From NCBI RefSeq assembly GCF_018263855.1, contig NZ_CP073318.1, positions 2,728,001-2,792,000 of the forward strand: DNA of 64,000 nucleotides. The letters are read 5' to 3'. Below the pieces are notes generated by a model, which saw nothing but the letters and a program-made list of their open reading frames with translations, did not search any database and had not been told where the DNA came from. Every line of letters begins with the position of its first letter. Position 1 is the stretch's first letter. This DNA is from Kutzneria sp. CA-103260 (GTDB lineage: Bacteria > Actinomycetota > Actinomycetes > Mycobacteriales > Pseudonocardiaceae). Shown here piece after piece: positions 44,534 through 56,312 of the stretch. Both the position numbers and the translations under genes were made by a program.

Positions 44534-45187
44534 GGCTTCCTCTCGTCGCAGGGTGAAGGAAGGGCTGCCGCTGCGAGAGGAAGCGGGGTCGTCGAACACG
44601 CCATCGGTCGCGCCGATGGCGTCGCCGGGCGGGGGACCGCCATGGTGACCTCCCGCGATCACGCGTGAGCCAGCCCTGCGCCGACGCCTGCGGCGCCGGC
44701 GACCACCACGGCGGAAGTGGTCGAGACATCGGAGGTGTGAACACGGCTGGTCAGCATGGCGAATCGCCACCCTGCCGCCCATCCCGGCGAGGTGGCTTGC
44801 TGCCTCGGTGTTCCTGACCTCCGGCGTTGGGTACTCAAACGCGGCGAGCGTATGAGTGATCGGACCTTCATGTCAATCGGGTCGGTCAGGCGGGCATCCC
44901 GAGATCGGACGGGTGTGGCGTCAAATCGTCCATATGGGACGGTCGCGCCGGCTTTCTTCTGCGCGATTGTCGAGGGTGTGGTAATGCGCGTTGTGAAGTT
45001 TACAAGTGAATGAATACTTGTTGCGTTCTGGCGATGTGGTGTTTAGGCACGGAAAAGGCGGGATTTCGGGTGGCCTGTTGATGGGAATTTGACGGCGTCG
45101 GCGATGTGCGGCTGTTGACGACGCGTCGAGTTTCGGCAAGGGTGGGCGTCACCGCTCGATCAGCTCGACTCGAACTGTGGAGGCGCA
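44534..45187. other. divergent intergenic region, boundary of biosynthetic cluster
   Basis: These 654 bp separate the fucosidase-like gene from the methyltransferase. The right part (about 44980-45070) is AT-richer than its surroundings and has a perfect inverted repeat, ACAAGT (45002-45007) and ACTTGT (45016-45021). A plus frame of 85 codons (44756-45013) has no recognisable family and I do not call it. Promoters for both neighbours must lie here. Confidence 0.45.
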
Positions 45188-45953
45188 GTGACTCTAGAAC
45201 CGACCGTCGACCGTGAGCGCTCAGTGGAAGATGGTGGGTTCCAGATTAGACTGCCAACGGTGGGGGAACGCCACGACCAGGACACGGAATACTGCCACGT
45301 GCTGGTGGACGGCAGTTGGCGCCGGCTGAGGTTTCACGACTACGCGGAGATCTTCGCGCTTCCGGGATTGTACGAGCAGTTGTTTCACGGACTGCTGGAA
45401 TGCCGGTCGCCCACGGTGGTTTCGGCCCTGTTAGGTCAGGCCCGGGAGGGCGACGAGACCGAGTTGCGGGTGCTGGACCTGGGGGCGGGCAACGGTTTGG
45501 TCGCCGAGCAGCTGGTCGGGCTGGAGCCGCGGACCATCGTGGGAATCGACATCCTGCCGGAGGCCGCCGCGGCGGCGAAGCGCGACCGGCCGGAAGTGTA
45601 CGACGACTACCGGGTCATCGACATGATGGACATCGACGGTGGTGACCGCCAAGCCTTGGCGGACATGGAGTTCAACGCCCTCACCTGCGTGGCCGCCCTG
45701 GGGTTCGACGACATTCCGCCGGCGGCGTTCCGCAACGCCTTCAACCTGGTCGACGACGGCGGCCTGGTGGTCTTCACACTGCGGGACAAGTTCGTGTCGG
45801 ACACGGATCCGTCCGGATTCCGCGTGCTGATCGACCACGCCTGCCAGTCGGGGGCGCTGGAAATCGTGGCCTCCGAGCGCTACCGCCATCGCCTGGCCAT
45901 TGACGGCTCCGCACTCTGGTACGTCGCGACGGTGGGCCGAAAGATTCGGGACC

Positions 45954-45964
<11 letters not shown>
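45188..45964 (+). CDS. class I SAM-dependent methyltransferase at cluster edge
   Basis: The product has 258 residues from GTG 45188, with GGAGG 5 bases upstream. SAM motif I is LRVLDLGAGNGLVAEQLVGL, then VGIDILPEAAAAAKRDRP, and a motif IV-like ALTCVAALGFDDIPPAA. The N-terminal 70 residues (FHDYAEIFALPGLYEQLFHG) could form a substrate lid. The 3' end overlaps the convergent adenylation gene by 11 bp. It may tailor the cluster product, but it is not like FkbG-type methoxymalonyl O-methyltransferases as far as I can see. Confidence 0.8.
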
Positions 45965-47794
<1,830 letters not shown>

Positions 47795-47798
<4 letters not shown>

Positions 47799-48445
47799 CC
47801 GATCACCGCCTTGCGGATGGCGATCGCCGCTGCGGCGACCATGTCGTCGTCCAACGTGGTGCCGGGAACGACGGTGCGGCGGAAGTCGGTGGCGGGAGTG
47901 GCGGAGGCGGACAGGAGGAAGCCGAGCCAGCCGTCGAAGCGGGCGAGAAGTTCCTCCTGGAGGAGTTCGACCTCGTCAAGATCCATGGCGTCGGCCTCGG
48001 CCCACGAGATGAGGGCGTCGGAGAGGCGTCGGTTGAGCTCGGCGTGGAGCTCATGTCCGGTGAGGGTGGGCGCGATGGTGGACGTGGAGTGGTCGGCGCG
48101 GAGCTTGGCCATGAAGCCGGCGAAGTCGTGCAGGGCCTGGTCGACGGTGGGGGTGGTGGGCTTGACCGCCACGACCGGGGTGTCCAGGCGGGCGGCGATG
48201 GCCGAGGCCAGGGCGGAGGCGCTGCAGTAGCCGGCGACGCAGTCGATCTCGGCGTCGGCGAAGCGGGTGGCGTACTGGTCGGCCAGGTCCTCGTGATCAC
48301 GGTAGGAGTAGGTGCCGGCGAGATCGAGGACCGGGTCGACGCGGCTGACGGCTAGGCCGTCGTCGAGCCGGGTGAGCTCGGCGGCCAGCGACTTGAGCCC
48401 GGACAGGGCCCGGAAGTCCACGACGACAACGGCCAGCTCGGCCAT
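47795..48445 (-). CDS. unknown protein within PKS/NRPS operon, nucleophile-elbow-like motif
   Basis: The product has 216 residues from ATG 48445, one base after the PKS stop. I do not recognise the family. It begins with a hydrophobic strand (LAVVVVDFRAL), and DCVAGYCSASALASAIAARL resembles a nucleophile elbow with Cys (GxCxA) followed by a helix, as in thioesterase or alpha/beta-hydrolase folds. However, no catalytic His/Asp pair is obvious, and the C-terminal half is helical and acidic (AMDLDEVELLQEELLARF). An editing thioesterase, acyl carrier helper or docking protein are all possible. Confidence 0.5.
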
Positions 48446-48446
48446 C

Positions 48447-51308
48447 TCACTCACGCTCCTGCGCGGCGGCGACGGCCGCCGCGATGGTTGAGGGGGTCGG
48501 TGCGCCGGACAGGGCATCCACGTCCAGGTCGACGCCGAGCTGCCGGCGCACCCGCGCGATCATGCGCAGGAACAGCAGGGATTCCCCGCCGAGGGCGAAG
48601 AAGTCGGAGTCGGCTCGCAGGTCCGGGACGCCGAGCAGGTCGGTCCACACGGCGATGATCCGGCCCAGCATGGTGTCCTCCTGGGGCGCACCGGCAGGGG
48701 CGGGGGTGACGCGGTTCGGTGTGGGTGTGGCGAGCCAGTACTCGTTGCGGGCGAACGGATAGGTGGGCAGATGCACGCGACGGCCGGTGTGCGAGCGGAC
48801 GACGGACCAGTCAAGGGTCGCACCGACGGCCCAGAGACGACCGGCCGCGGTGACGACGGGTTCGTCTACTGTGGACTGAAGGGTGATCGTGGCGGCGGCA
48901 TGGGCCTCGGGGAGGTGGCGGATGGCCGAGGTGAGGGCCTTGCCCGGGCCGACCTCCACGAAGACCGGGCCGGAGTTGGCCAGGGCGGTGAGGGCGGCGT
49001 CGTGGAAGCGGACCGGGGAGCGGAGCTGGGTGGCCCAGTAGTCGGATGGGCGGGTGCCGCCGCGGGGGAGGAGTTGGCCGTCGAGGCTGCTGATGATGGC
49101 CTGGGTGCGAGGGCGGTGTTGCCAAGGTAGCGCGGAGAGCTGGAGGGCGGCGTCGGCCATCAGCCGGGAGTGGAAGGCGCGGTGGGCGGGAAGCTGCCGG
49201 TGACGGATGCCTCGGTCGGTGAGGCGTTCGAGCAAGGCCGAGATGGCCGGTTCGGAGCCGGCCAGCACGAGGTTGTCCGGACCGTTGATCGCGGCGATGT
49301 CGATGCCGGGGGCGAGCTCAGCCGCGGCCGCCGGGGTGATGAGGGCCGCGACCATGCGGCCGGGTGCGGTGGCCTGCATGAGGGATCCCCGCCGGGCCAC
49401 GAGCGAGAGGGTCTGGGCGAGGCTGAGTTCGCCGGCCAGACAGGCGGCCGCCAGCTCGCCGACGGAATGCCCCAGCAGGGCCTTGGGACGTATCCCCCAG
49501 GACAACAGCAATCGGCCCAGGGCGTATTCGTGCACGACCAGGGCCGGCTGGGCGATGTCGGTGCGGTGGATGTGGTCGGCCGCCGGGTCGAGCAGGACGT
49601 CCCGGATGTCGAAGCCGAGGAGCGGGGCCAGCAGCTCGGCGCATTCGTCCACATCGGACCGAAAGGTCGGGTGCTGGGCGTAGGGGAGGGCCGACATGCC
49701 GGGGGTTTCCGAGCCCTGGCCCGGGAAGAGCAGAACCACGCTCGGTCGACGTCGAGCCTGCTGGCGCAGCGGCTGGCCGAGCTGGTCCACGGCTTCGGCG
49801 AGATCCCAGGCAGTGACGGAGAGTCGATGGGGGAAGTGGCGGCGGTGGGACTGGAGGGTGCGGGCCACGTCGTGCACGGAGATGTCGTCGGCCGAACGGA
49901 GGTGGGTGGCGAGCCGGGACGAGGCGGTGGCGAGCTCGGCGGGAGTGCGGGCGGAGACGGTGAGGACAGCGGGGGCGTGGGGCACGTGGGTAGAGGTGGC
50001 GCGAATGGCGGTGGGCGGGGACACGGTTGCGCGGGCGGGGGCCTCCTCCAGGACGACGTGGGCGTTGGTGCCCCCGAGGCCGAAAGAGCTGACGGCGGCC
50101 CGGCGAGGCAGTCCAGCGGTCCACTTGCGGGAGGTGTCGTCGAGAACGAACGGGCCGTCGGCGATCTCAGCTCGGGGTGCGGTGAGGCCGGCCATGGGCG
50201 GGATCTGCTCGAAGTGGAGGGCCAGGACGGCCTTGATGAAGCCGGCGACGCCGGCGGCGGCGTCCAGGTGGCCGATGTTGGCCTTGACGGAGCCCAGCGA
50301 ACAGGGGGCGGAGCGGCCGGCGAACACCTCGGTCAGCGCAGCGAGCTCGATGGCGTCGCCCATGTCCGTGGCGGTGCCGTGGGCCTCGACGTAGTCCACA
50401 GTGGACGGCGATACGCCGGCGTTGGCGTACGCGGCGGTGAGGACGTCGACCTGGCCGGGCAGACCCGGGGCGGTGTAACCGACCTTGGTGGTGCCGTCGT
50501 TGTTGATGGCGGAGCCCTTGACCACGGCGTAGATCAGGTCGTCGTCCCGGACGGCGTCCGCAAGGCGTTTGAGGACCACGACGCCGACGCCGCTGCCGGG
50601 CACGGTGCCGGCGGCGGTGGCGTCGAAAGGTCGGCAGCCGCCGTCGGGGGACATGATGCCGCCGGGCTCGTGGCGGTAACCGGTCTGCTGCGGGTACGGC
50701 ACGCAGACGCCGCCGGCCAGCGCGACGTCGGAATCGTCGGAACGCAGGCTCTGCGCGGCCAGGTGCACGGCGACCAGGGAGGTGGAGCACGCGGTCTGCA
50801 CGGTGATGGCCGGACCGGTGAGGTCGAGCCGGTAGGCGACCTTGGCCGCCAGGTGGTCCTTCTCGTTGCCCAGCACGGCGGCCAGCAAACCCTGCTCGCG
50901 CATCAGGTCCGGATCACGCAGCACCCGGTCGACCAGGTAGTAGCCGAAGCCGGCGCCGGCGAAGGTGGCGACCCGGCCGAACGGGGCGTCGGTGGCCAGA
51001 CCAGCCGATTCCAGGGCCTCCCAAGCGGTCTGGAGCAGCAGCCGGTGCTGCGGATCCATGATGGCGGCGTCCTTCGGCGTGATGCCGAAGAAGTCGGCGT
51101 CGAAATGCCCGGCCCCGTCGAGCAGGCCGCGCACCGGCACGTAGCACGGATCATCCACTTCGGACTCGGCCAGACCGGCGGCGAGTAGTGAGGTCCGGGA
51201 CAGCCGGCTGGTCGTCACCCGGCCGGCCACCAGATTGGCCCAGTAGTCCCACACGTCGGACGCGCCAGGAAACCGTCCGGCCAGCCCCACCACCGCGATG
51301 TCGGTCAC
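48447..51308 (-). CDS. type I PKS module KS-AT-ACP
   Basis: The product has 953 residues from GTG 51308 (GTGA overlap with the NRPS stop). The KS at about 1-425 has active Cys174 in TVQTACSTSLVAVH, His in VEAHGTATDMGD and NIGH. The AT at about 520-820 has GHSVGELAAA with the Ser nucleophile, and AFHS in the specificity loop, which favours malonyl-CoA. An ACP at about 875-945 has FFALGGESLLFLR as the phosphopantetheine site. There is no KR, DH or ER, so the beta-keto group should remain unless acted on in trans. No docking domain is obvious at the short N-terminus. It lies directly after the NRPS gene. Confidence 0.93.
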   Translation of the reverse strand: MTDIAVVGLAGRFPGASDVWDYWANLVAGRVTTSRLSRTSLLAAGLAESEVDDPCYVPVRGLLDGAGHFDADFFGITPKDAAIMDPQHRLLLQTAWEALESAGLATDAPFGRVATFAGAGFGYYLVDRVLRDPDLMREQGLLAAVLGNEKDHLAAKVAYRLDLTGPAITVQTACSTSLVAVHLAAQSLRSDDSDVALAGGVCVPYPQQTGYRHEPGGIMSPDGGCRPFDATAAGTVPGSGVGVVVLKRLADAVRDDDLIYAVVKGSAINNDGTTKVGYTAPGLPGQVDVLTAAYANAGVSPSTVDYVEAHGTATDMGDAIELAALTEVFAGRSAPCSLGSVKANIGHLDAAAGVAGFIKAVLALHFEQIPPMAGLTAPRAEIADGPFVLDDTSRKWTAGLPRRAAVSSFGLGGTNAHVVLEEAPARATVSPPTAIRATSTHVPHAPAVLTVSARTPAELATASSRLATHLRSADDISVHDVARTLQSHRRHFPHRLSVTAWDLAEAVDQLGQPLRQQARRRPSVVLLFPGQGSETPGMSALPYAQHPTFRSDVDECAELLAPLLGFDIRDVLLDPAADHIHRTDIAQPALVVHEYALGRLLLSWGIRPKALLGHSVGELAAACLAGELSLAQTLSLVARRGSLMQATAPGRMVAALITPAAAAELAPGIDIAAINGPDNLVLAGSEPAISALLERLTDRGIRHRQLPAHRAFHSRLMADAALQLSALPWQHRPRTQAIISSLDGQLLPRGGTRPSDYWATQLRSPVRFHDAALTALANSGPVFVEVGPGKALTSAIRHLPEAHAAATITLQSTVDEPVVTAAGRLWAVGATLDWSVVRSHTGRRVHLPTYPFARNEYWLATPTPNRVTPAPAGAPQEDTMLGRIIAVWTDLLGVPDLRADSDFFALGGESLLFLRMIARVRRQLGVDLDVDALSGAPTPSTIAAAVAAAQERE

Positions 51309-54300
51309 TGAGACGCACCGGCCAGATGCCGGGCCAGGGCCTGCACCGTCGGATAGCGGTACAGGTCGACCATCGACACATCACGCCCGGACAGCCGCTC
51401 CCGCAACAGGTTCCGCACCTGGGCCAGCCGCAGCGAGTCCCCGCCGACCTCGAAGAACGGCTCGTCGCTGTCGAAGTCGTCGGTGCCGAGCACGGTGATC
51501 CACGTCTGCGTGACGATCTCTTCCATATCTGGGGTGGAATCGGGCACGGCCGCCACCGACACCGACTCGACGGCGGTAAGGGCCTTGGTGTCGATCTTGC
51601 CGTTGCGGGTGACCGGGAAGTCGGCGGTCTCGATCCAGCGCTGCGGTCGCGCGTAGGCCGGCAGCTGGGCCTCGGCGCCGGCGCGGATCGCCGCCAGATC
51701 GACCCCGTCGGTGCGCACGGCCACACACAGCCGGTCGTCGTCGGACAGGAACACGAGCGCGTGCAGAACCCCGGGCTGGCCGGCGATCCGCCGCTCCACG
51801 TCGACCAGCTCCACCCGATGGCCGGCGATCTTGACCTGCCGGTCGACCCGGCCGTGGAAGCGCAGCCGACCGTCGCCGTCCCAGCGCGCGAGATCACCGG
51901 TGCGGTAGGCCCGTTCGCCCAACACGTTGTCCTCGACGAACGCCGCCGCCGTGCGCTCGGGATCGCCGAGGTAGCCATCGGCCAGGCCGACGCCGGTATT
52001 GTACAGCTCGCCGACGCCGCCCGGCGGCACCAGCCCGCCGCGTTGGTCGAGCACCGCCAGCCCGGTGCCGGCGATCGCCGTCCCGATCGGCAGATGGTGC
52101 CCGACCTGATGCGGGCCGTCGAAGTGGTGCACGGTGGTGAAAACAGTGTTCTCGGTCGGACCGTAGGCATGGGTGACCCGTAGGCCGGCACAGTGTTCGA
52201 GGACTCGCTGGACGAGTCGCGGCGACGTGACGCTGCCGCCGGTGAGCACCTGCCGCACGCCGCGGAACGCGTCCGGACGGTGCTCGGCGATGATGTGGAA
52301 CAGGCCGGTGGTCATCCACACGTGCGTGACCCCGGTGCGGGGCAGGAATTCCACCAGCGTGGCCGGATCCGGGTCGCCCGGCGGGTACACCTCGACGGCA
52401 TCGCCGCGGGCCAGCGTGACCAGAAGCTCCAAGGTGGACGCGTCGAAGGCCAGCGGCGCCAGGCGGCTGACCCGCATGGGAGAGGTCGGCGCGAAGATGT
52501 TGGTGTCGGCGGCGAGCCTCAGCACGGCCCGGTGCGTGGCCAGGATGCCCTTCGGCAGGCCGCTGGATCCCGAGGTGTAGGCGACGTAGGCCAGATGTCG
52601 TGGTGCGTCGGCGAGATCGGGTTCGGTCGCCGGCACGGTCATGTCGACGTCCCCGGGTCCGATCTGGGCGGTCGGGCGCGAGGTGGCCAGCACGTGATCA
52701 CGCCACTCGGCAGTGGCCTGGGTGTCCATCGCGACATAGGCCGCCCCGAGCCGGAAGATCGCGAGGATGGCGACCGCCTCGTCGGCCGACCGCGGCAGTT
52801 CGAGCAGCACGCGGTCGCCGGCCGTCACCCCGGCGGCGGCCAGGCGGGCGGCGTTGGCCAGGGCAAGCAGCCGCAGCTGCCCGTACGTCAGGGAAAGGCC
52901 CGCGTGAGTGTCACTGATCGCTGGCGCGTCGGGTGCGCGCAGCGCCTGCCGCTCGAACGACTGCCACAGGTCACCTTCGGGATCGACGTCCATCCCGGTG
53001 CCCAGGCGAGTGATCCGTTCCCGTTGGGCTGCGGAAATCGTTCGGGCGGACGAGAGTTCCGTTGACGGGTCGGCACCGAATTCGAGCAGGGCGGCGGTCA
53101 AGGAGTCGGCCAGCTCCCCGGCTTCCGACGCGGTCAGTGCGCATGTGGCGTACTCCAGGGCGAGCCGCGGGCATGCCGACCAGCGCTGAAGGTAGAGCAG
53201 TGCGTCGAACACCGCGCCGCCGCAATGCCCCTCGTGCAGCCGCCACCCGCCGACCGCGTCGGGGATGAGCTCGTGGTGGGCGGCGAAGCCGATCTGGGTC
53301 ACCGGATTGCGGGCCGGATCGACGTCAAGACCAAGCGCGGCAACCAGTTGCTCGTACGGCACGGCGGCATCGGCCACCGCTGCCGCGACCCCGTCGGCGA
53401 CGGCCCGGACATGTTCTTCGATCGATGCCTCGTCGCTGATCCGGCAGCGCACGGGCACAACTCGGGTGCACAGCCCGACAATGTCCATCATGTCCGCGCC
53501 GAACCGGCCGGACGCCGGCATCCCGACCAGCAAGTCGTCCTGCCCGGTGCGCCGGGCCACCACCAGCGCCCATGCGGCCAGCACCACGGTCGTCACGGTG
53601 ACCTGGCACCGCGCGGCCAGAGCTTCGGCCGCCCGTGCCGCCGCCGGGTCGAGGTCGAAGATGAACCGGCCACCCACACCGGTGAACTGCGGTGCCCGCT
53701 GACCATCGGACGGCAGGTCGACAACCGTTGGCGCGCCGGCAATGTGGGCGGTGGCGTGCGCGACGGCGGCGTCGAGTTCGGCTGGCGGTCGAGCGGCGAT
53801 CTGCTCCGGCTGCTGGGTGAACGACACCGCCCGGCCGTGATACAGCTCGACGAACTGCCGCCACAGCACGCCGATGCTCCAGCCGTCCACCAACACGTGA
53901 TGCACCAGCATGGTCAGCAGTTGGCCGCTGAGCACGAACACCACCGGCGGTGCTTCGAAGGGCCGCAACAGGTCGGTGCTTTCCCGACCGTAGAGCTCGT
54001 GCAGCGCGCGAACCGGGTCGGCGGTCGACAGGTGCTGGTGAATGATGCGCGGCCGCTCGGTCGGTGGCAGCACCCGCCGGGCCTGGTTCGCGCCGTCGGC
54101 GACGAACATCGTGCGCAGCGAGGAATTCCCGGCCACCAGCTCGGCCAGGGCTCGTTCGGCCCGGATCGGGTCCAGCGGCGCATCGCATTCCAGCGTGAAC
54201 ATCAGGTGGTACGGCCGGTCGACGCCGGCCAGGTGCGTCGCCAGCATCGGCCGCTGGCCCGGCAACAGCTCCCGGTCCGGGCGCGTATCCGGTGCCACCT

Positions 54301-54532
54301 CCGTTGCCTGATAGGGAACAGCGTCCCGCAGCACCCGACCCAGCGGCTCCGGCCCAAGCAGCCGAGCCGCGTCCACGGTCAGCGACAACCGCTGCTGACC
54401 GAGCGCCAGCAGCTCGATCGCACCGAGCGAACTGCCGCCCAGTGCGACGAACGAGCTGGCCGCGAACCGGCCGGCCAGCTCGTCGGCGGCCAGCCCCAGC
54501 ACCTCCGCCGCCGGTGTCAGCCACTCGCTCAT
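51305..54532 (-). CDS. NRPS: carrier-like domain, C, A, PCP
   Basis: The product has 1075 residues from ATG 54532 (ATGA overlap). Residues 1-75 resemble a carrier domain (FVALGGSSLGAIELL, Ser about 34). The condensation domain at about 90-500 has HHVLVDGWS at 211-219. The A domain at about 520-960 has YTSGSSGLPKGIL, FDASTLELL, HVWMTTGLF, VLTGGSVTS, HAYGPTENTVFTT and YRTGDLARW. Code positions read about D-A-L-W-L-G-A-V-F, nearest to valine/aliphatic codes, tentatively. The C-terminal PCP has FFEVGGDSLRLAQ. It has no epimerase or thioesterase. It starts inside the stop of the free PCP gene. Confidence 0.92.
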   Translation of the reverse strand: MSEWLTPAAEVLGLAADELAGRFAASSFVALGGSSLGAIELLALGQQRLSLTVDAARLLGPEPLGRVLRDAVPYQATEVAPDTRPDRELLPGQRPMLATHLAGVDRPYHLMFTLECDAPLDPIRAERALAELVAGNSSLRTMFVADGANQARRVLPPTERPRIIHQHLSTADPVRALHELYGRESTDLLRPFEAPPVVFVLSGQLLTMLVHHVLVDGWSIGVLWRQFVELYHGRAVSFTQQPEQIAARPPAELDAAVAHATAHIAGAPTVVDLPSDGQRAPQFTGVGGRFIFDLDPAAARAAEALAARCQVTVTTVVLAAWALVVARRTGQDDLLVGMPASGRFGADMMDIVGLCTRVVPVRCRISDEASIEEHVRAVADGVAAAVADAAVPYEQLVAALGLDVDPARNPVTQIGFAAHHELIPDAVGGWRLHEGHCGGAVFDALLYLQRWSACPRLALEYATCALTASEAGELADSLTAALLEFGADPSTELSSARTISAAQRERITRLGTGMDVDPEGDLWQSFERQALRAPDAPAISDTHAGLSLTYGQLRLLALANAARLAAAGVTAGDRVLLELPRSADEAVAILAIFRLGAAYVAMDTQATAEWRDHVLATSRPTAQIGPGDVDMTVPATEPDLADAPRHLAYVAYTSGSSGLPKGILATHRAVLRLAADTNIFAPTSPMRVSRLAPLAFDASTLELLVTLARGDAVEVYPPGDPDPATLVEFLPRTGVTHVWMTTGLFHIIAEHRPDAFRGVRQVLTGGSVTSPRLVQRVLEHCAGLRVTHAYGPTENTVFTTVHHFDGPHQVGHHLPIGTAIAGTGLAVLDQRGGLVPPGGVGELYNTGVGLADGYLGDPERTAAAFVEDNVLGERAYRTGDLARWDGDGRLRFHGRVDRQVKIAGHRVELVDVERRIAGQPGVLHALVFLSDDDRLCVAVRTDGVDLAAIRAGAEAQLPAYARPQRWIETADFPVTRNGKIDTKALTAVESVSVAAVPDSTPDMEEIVTQTWITVLGTDDFDSDEPFFEVGGDSLRLAQVRNLLRERLSGRDVSMVDLYRYPTVQALARHLAGASQ

Positions 54533-54807
54533 CGCAGTTCCCCCACCAGCTCGGCCATCGACTCGACGGTGAACGCCTCGAACACCCGGGTCCGGTCCAG
54601 CCGGATGCCGTAGTGCCGCTGCACGGCGGCCACCAGCTGGATCGCCGCCAGGGAATCGCCGCCGAGTGCGAAGAACTGGTCCCGCACGCCCAGCGGCCGC
54701 ACCTGCACCCAGCGCGACCACAGCTCCAGCAGTTGCTCCTCGACGTCGGTCCGCGGCGGCGCGGCGGCGCCAAGGTCGGCCGGCCGGTCCTCCGACGCTG
54801 CGTTCAT
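54529..54807 (-). CDS. free peptidyl carrier protein
   Basis: The product has 92 residues, one carrier domain. [18 protein letters not shown] and the site [18 protein letters not shown] carry the phosphopantetheine Ser. Its start overlaps the stop of the upstream A protein (ATGA) and its stop overlaps the NRPS start. It probably receives the amino acid activated by the 54804-56312 protein and donates it to the condensation domain downstream. Confidence 0.92.
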   Translation of the reverse strand: MNAASEDRPADLGAAAPPRTDVEEQLLELWSRWVQVRPLGVRDQFFALGGDSLAAIQLVAAVQRHYGIRLDRTRVFEAFTVESMAELVGELR

Positions 54808-56312
54808 CGACCTTCTCCCAAGTCGAACAGCTGCGCTTCCAGCTGACGGCGGTCGACCTTGCCGTTGGCGTTGAGCGGCATCAGGGTCTGGTGCTCGAAG
54901 CGGCGCGGCAGCATGTACACCGGCAGCCGTTCACGCACCCAACGTTCGAGGTCGGCAGCGGCCAGCTGGGTGCCGGTATAGGCCGCCACCAGCGAACCAT
55001 CGAGCGCCAGCACGACAACCTGGTCCACGTCGGGATGTGCGCGCAGGGCTGCCTCCACTTCGCCCAGCTCGATCCGATGGCCGTGGATCTTGACCTGCTG
55101 GTCGAGCCGGCCCCGGTGCACGAGCTCGCCCGACTCCCAGCTGACCCGGTCACCGGTCCGGTACCAATGCGCACTAGTCAGCGGCTCAGAGCCGTCGTAG
55201 TCCACGGCCGGGTCGACGCCTTCGAATCGGGTGAAACGCCCGAAGTCGTCGGCCTGGTCGAGGTAGCCATCGAACCGCTGCGACCCCCGTACGCACAACT
55301 CACCGTCCACAGTGGGCAGACCATTCGTCCCCAGCACGACCACTTCCAGGTGGGGATTCGGTTGCCCGATCGGCACGGTGCCGTTGGAGGTCACCGGCCA
55401 GTCCGCCGGATCGGCTGGCAGGCTGTAACCGGTGACCGTGACGGTGCCCTCGGTCGGGCCGTAGATGTTGTGGATTCGGCTGTCTGGCGCCACTTCGGCC
55501 CAGATAGCGCTGAACTCCCGGGTCAAGGGCTCGGCCGCGAAGAGGCTGTGCCGCACGGTGTCCACCAGCCTGGTCGGCAGATACCCCAGCTGCCGCGCCA
55601 TTCCCACCACGGACGGCACCGCGAACCAGTGTGTCAGCCGGCCCCGCCGGATGTAGTCGACCGGGGTGAGCAGTTCGTTGGGCTCCGGCGCGACCACCGT
55701 AGCCCCGGAACCCCAAGCCACGAACAGATCGAACACTGAGGGGTCGAAGGTCAGCCCGAAGGTCTGCGACAGCCGGCAACCCGGTCCCACCTCGTACGCC
55801 TCGATGCAGTGGGCCAAGTACTCGTGGAGATTGCGGTGCAGGATCGAGACACCCTTGGGGCGGCCGGTCGAGCCCGACGTGAACAGCACATACGCCTCGT
55901 CATCCGGCCCGGCGCCGTACTCGGGCAGCGCGATGCCCTTGGGCTCGACACGGTCCGGCAGCGGCAGCATCTTGACCGAGTCGACGGAATGATTGCCGTG
56001 CACCAGAACCACGTCGAGGTCGGCCAGCTCGGCGATCATCGACAGGCGCGCGGCCGGCTGCCGGCAGTCGAGCGGTACCACGGCCGCCCCCAGCCGCAAC
56101 ACGGCCAGGTAGGCGGCGTAGACGGGGATGCTGCGAGCCCCGAGCAAGCCGACTCGCCGGGGGACTCCGCCGGTCTCGGCCACGATGTCCAGGGCAACGG
56201 CCTCGGCCAGTTGCTCCAGCTCCCAGTAGGCCAGAGCCTGGCCGTCGGCCTCCAGGGCGATGTGATCGGGGTAGCGGTGGGCTGTGTCGGCGAACCACTC
56301 GTACAACGTCAT
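54804..56312 (-). CDS. stand-alone adenylation protein (DltA-like)
   Basis: The product has 502 residues from ATG 56312 (ATGA overlap with the MFS stop). A-domain cores are [80 protein letters not shown] and the Lys of [11 protein letters not shown]. Length and pattern are closest to D-alanine-carrier ligase-like enzymes that act with a separate carrier protein, which is the next gene. Substrate positions (D-P-F...) fit no code I can name. Together with the free PCP it forms a split loading pair. Confidence 0.87.
   Translation of the reverse strand: MTLYEWFADTAHRYPDHIALEADGQALAYWELEQLAEAVALDIVAETGGVPRRVGLLGARSIPVYAAYLAVLRLGAAVVPLDCRQPAARLSMIAELADLDVVLVHGNHSVDSVKMLPLPDRVEPKGIALPEYGAGPDDEAYVLFTSGSTGRPKGVSILHRNLHEYLAHCIEAYEVGPGCRLSQTFGLTFDPSVFDLFVAWGSGATVVAPEPNELLTPVDYIRRGRLTHWFAVPSVVGMARQLGYLPTRLVDTVRHSLFAAEPLTREFSAIWAEVAPDSRIHNIYGPTEGTVTVTGYSLPADPADWPVTSNGTVPIGQPNPHLEVVVLGTNGLPTVDGELCVRGSQRFDGYLDQADDFGRFTRFEGVDPAVDYDGSEPLTSAHWYRTGDRVSWESGELVHRGRLDQQVKIHGHRIELGEVEAALRAHPDVDQVVVLALDGSLVAAYTGTQLAAADLERWVRERLPVYMLPRRFEHQTLMPLNANGKVDRRQLEAQLFDLGEGR

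Noticed and set aside
44756-45013. An 85-codon plus-strand frame between the fucosidase-like and methyltransferase genes
   Set aside because: No ribosome binding site or family match, and it runs through the AT-richer likely promoter region.
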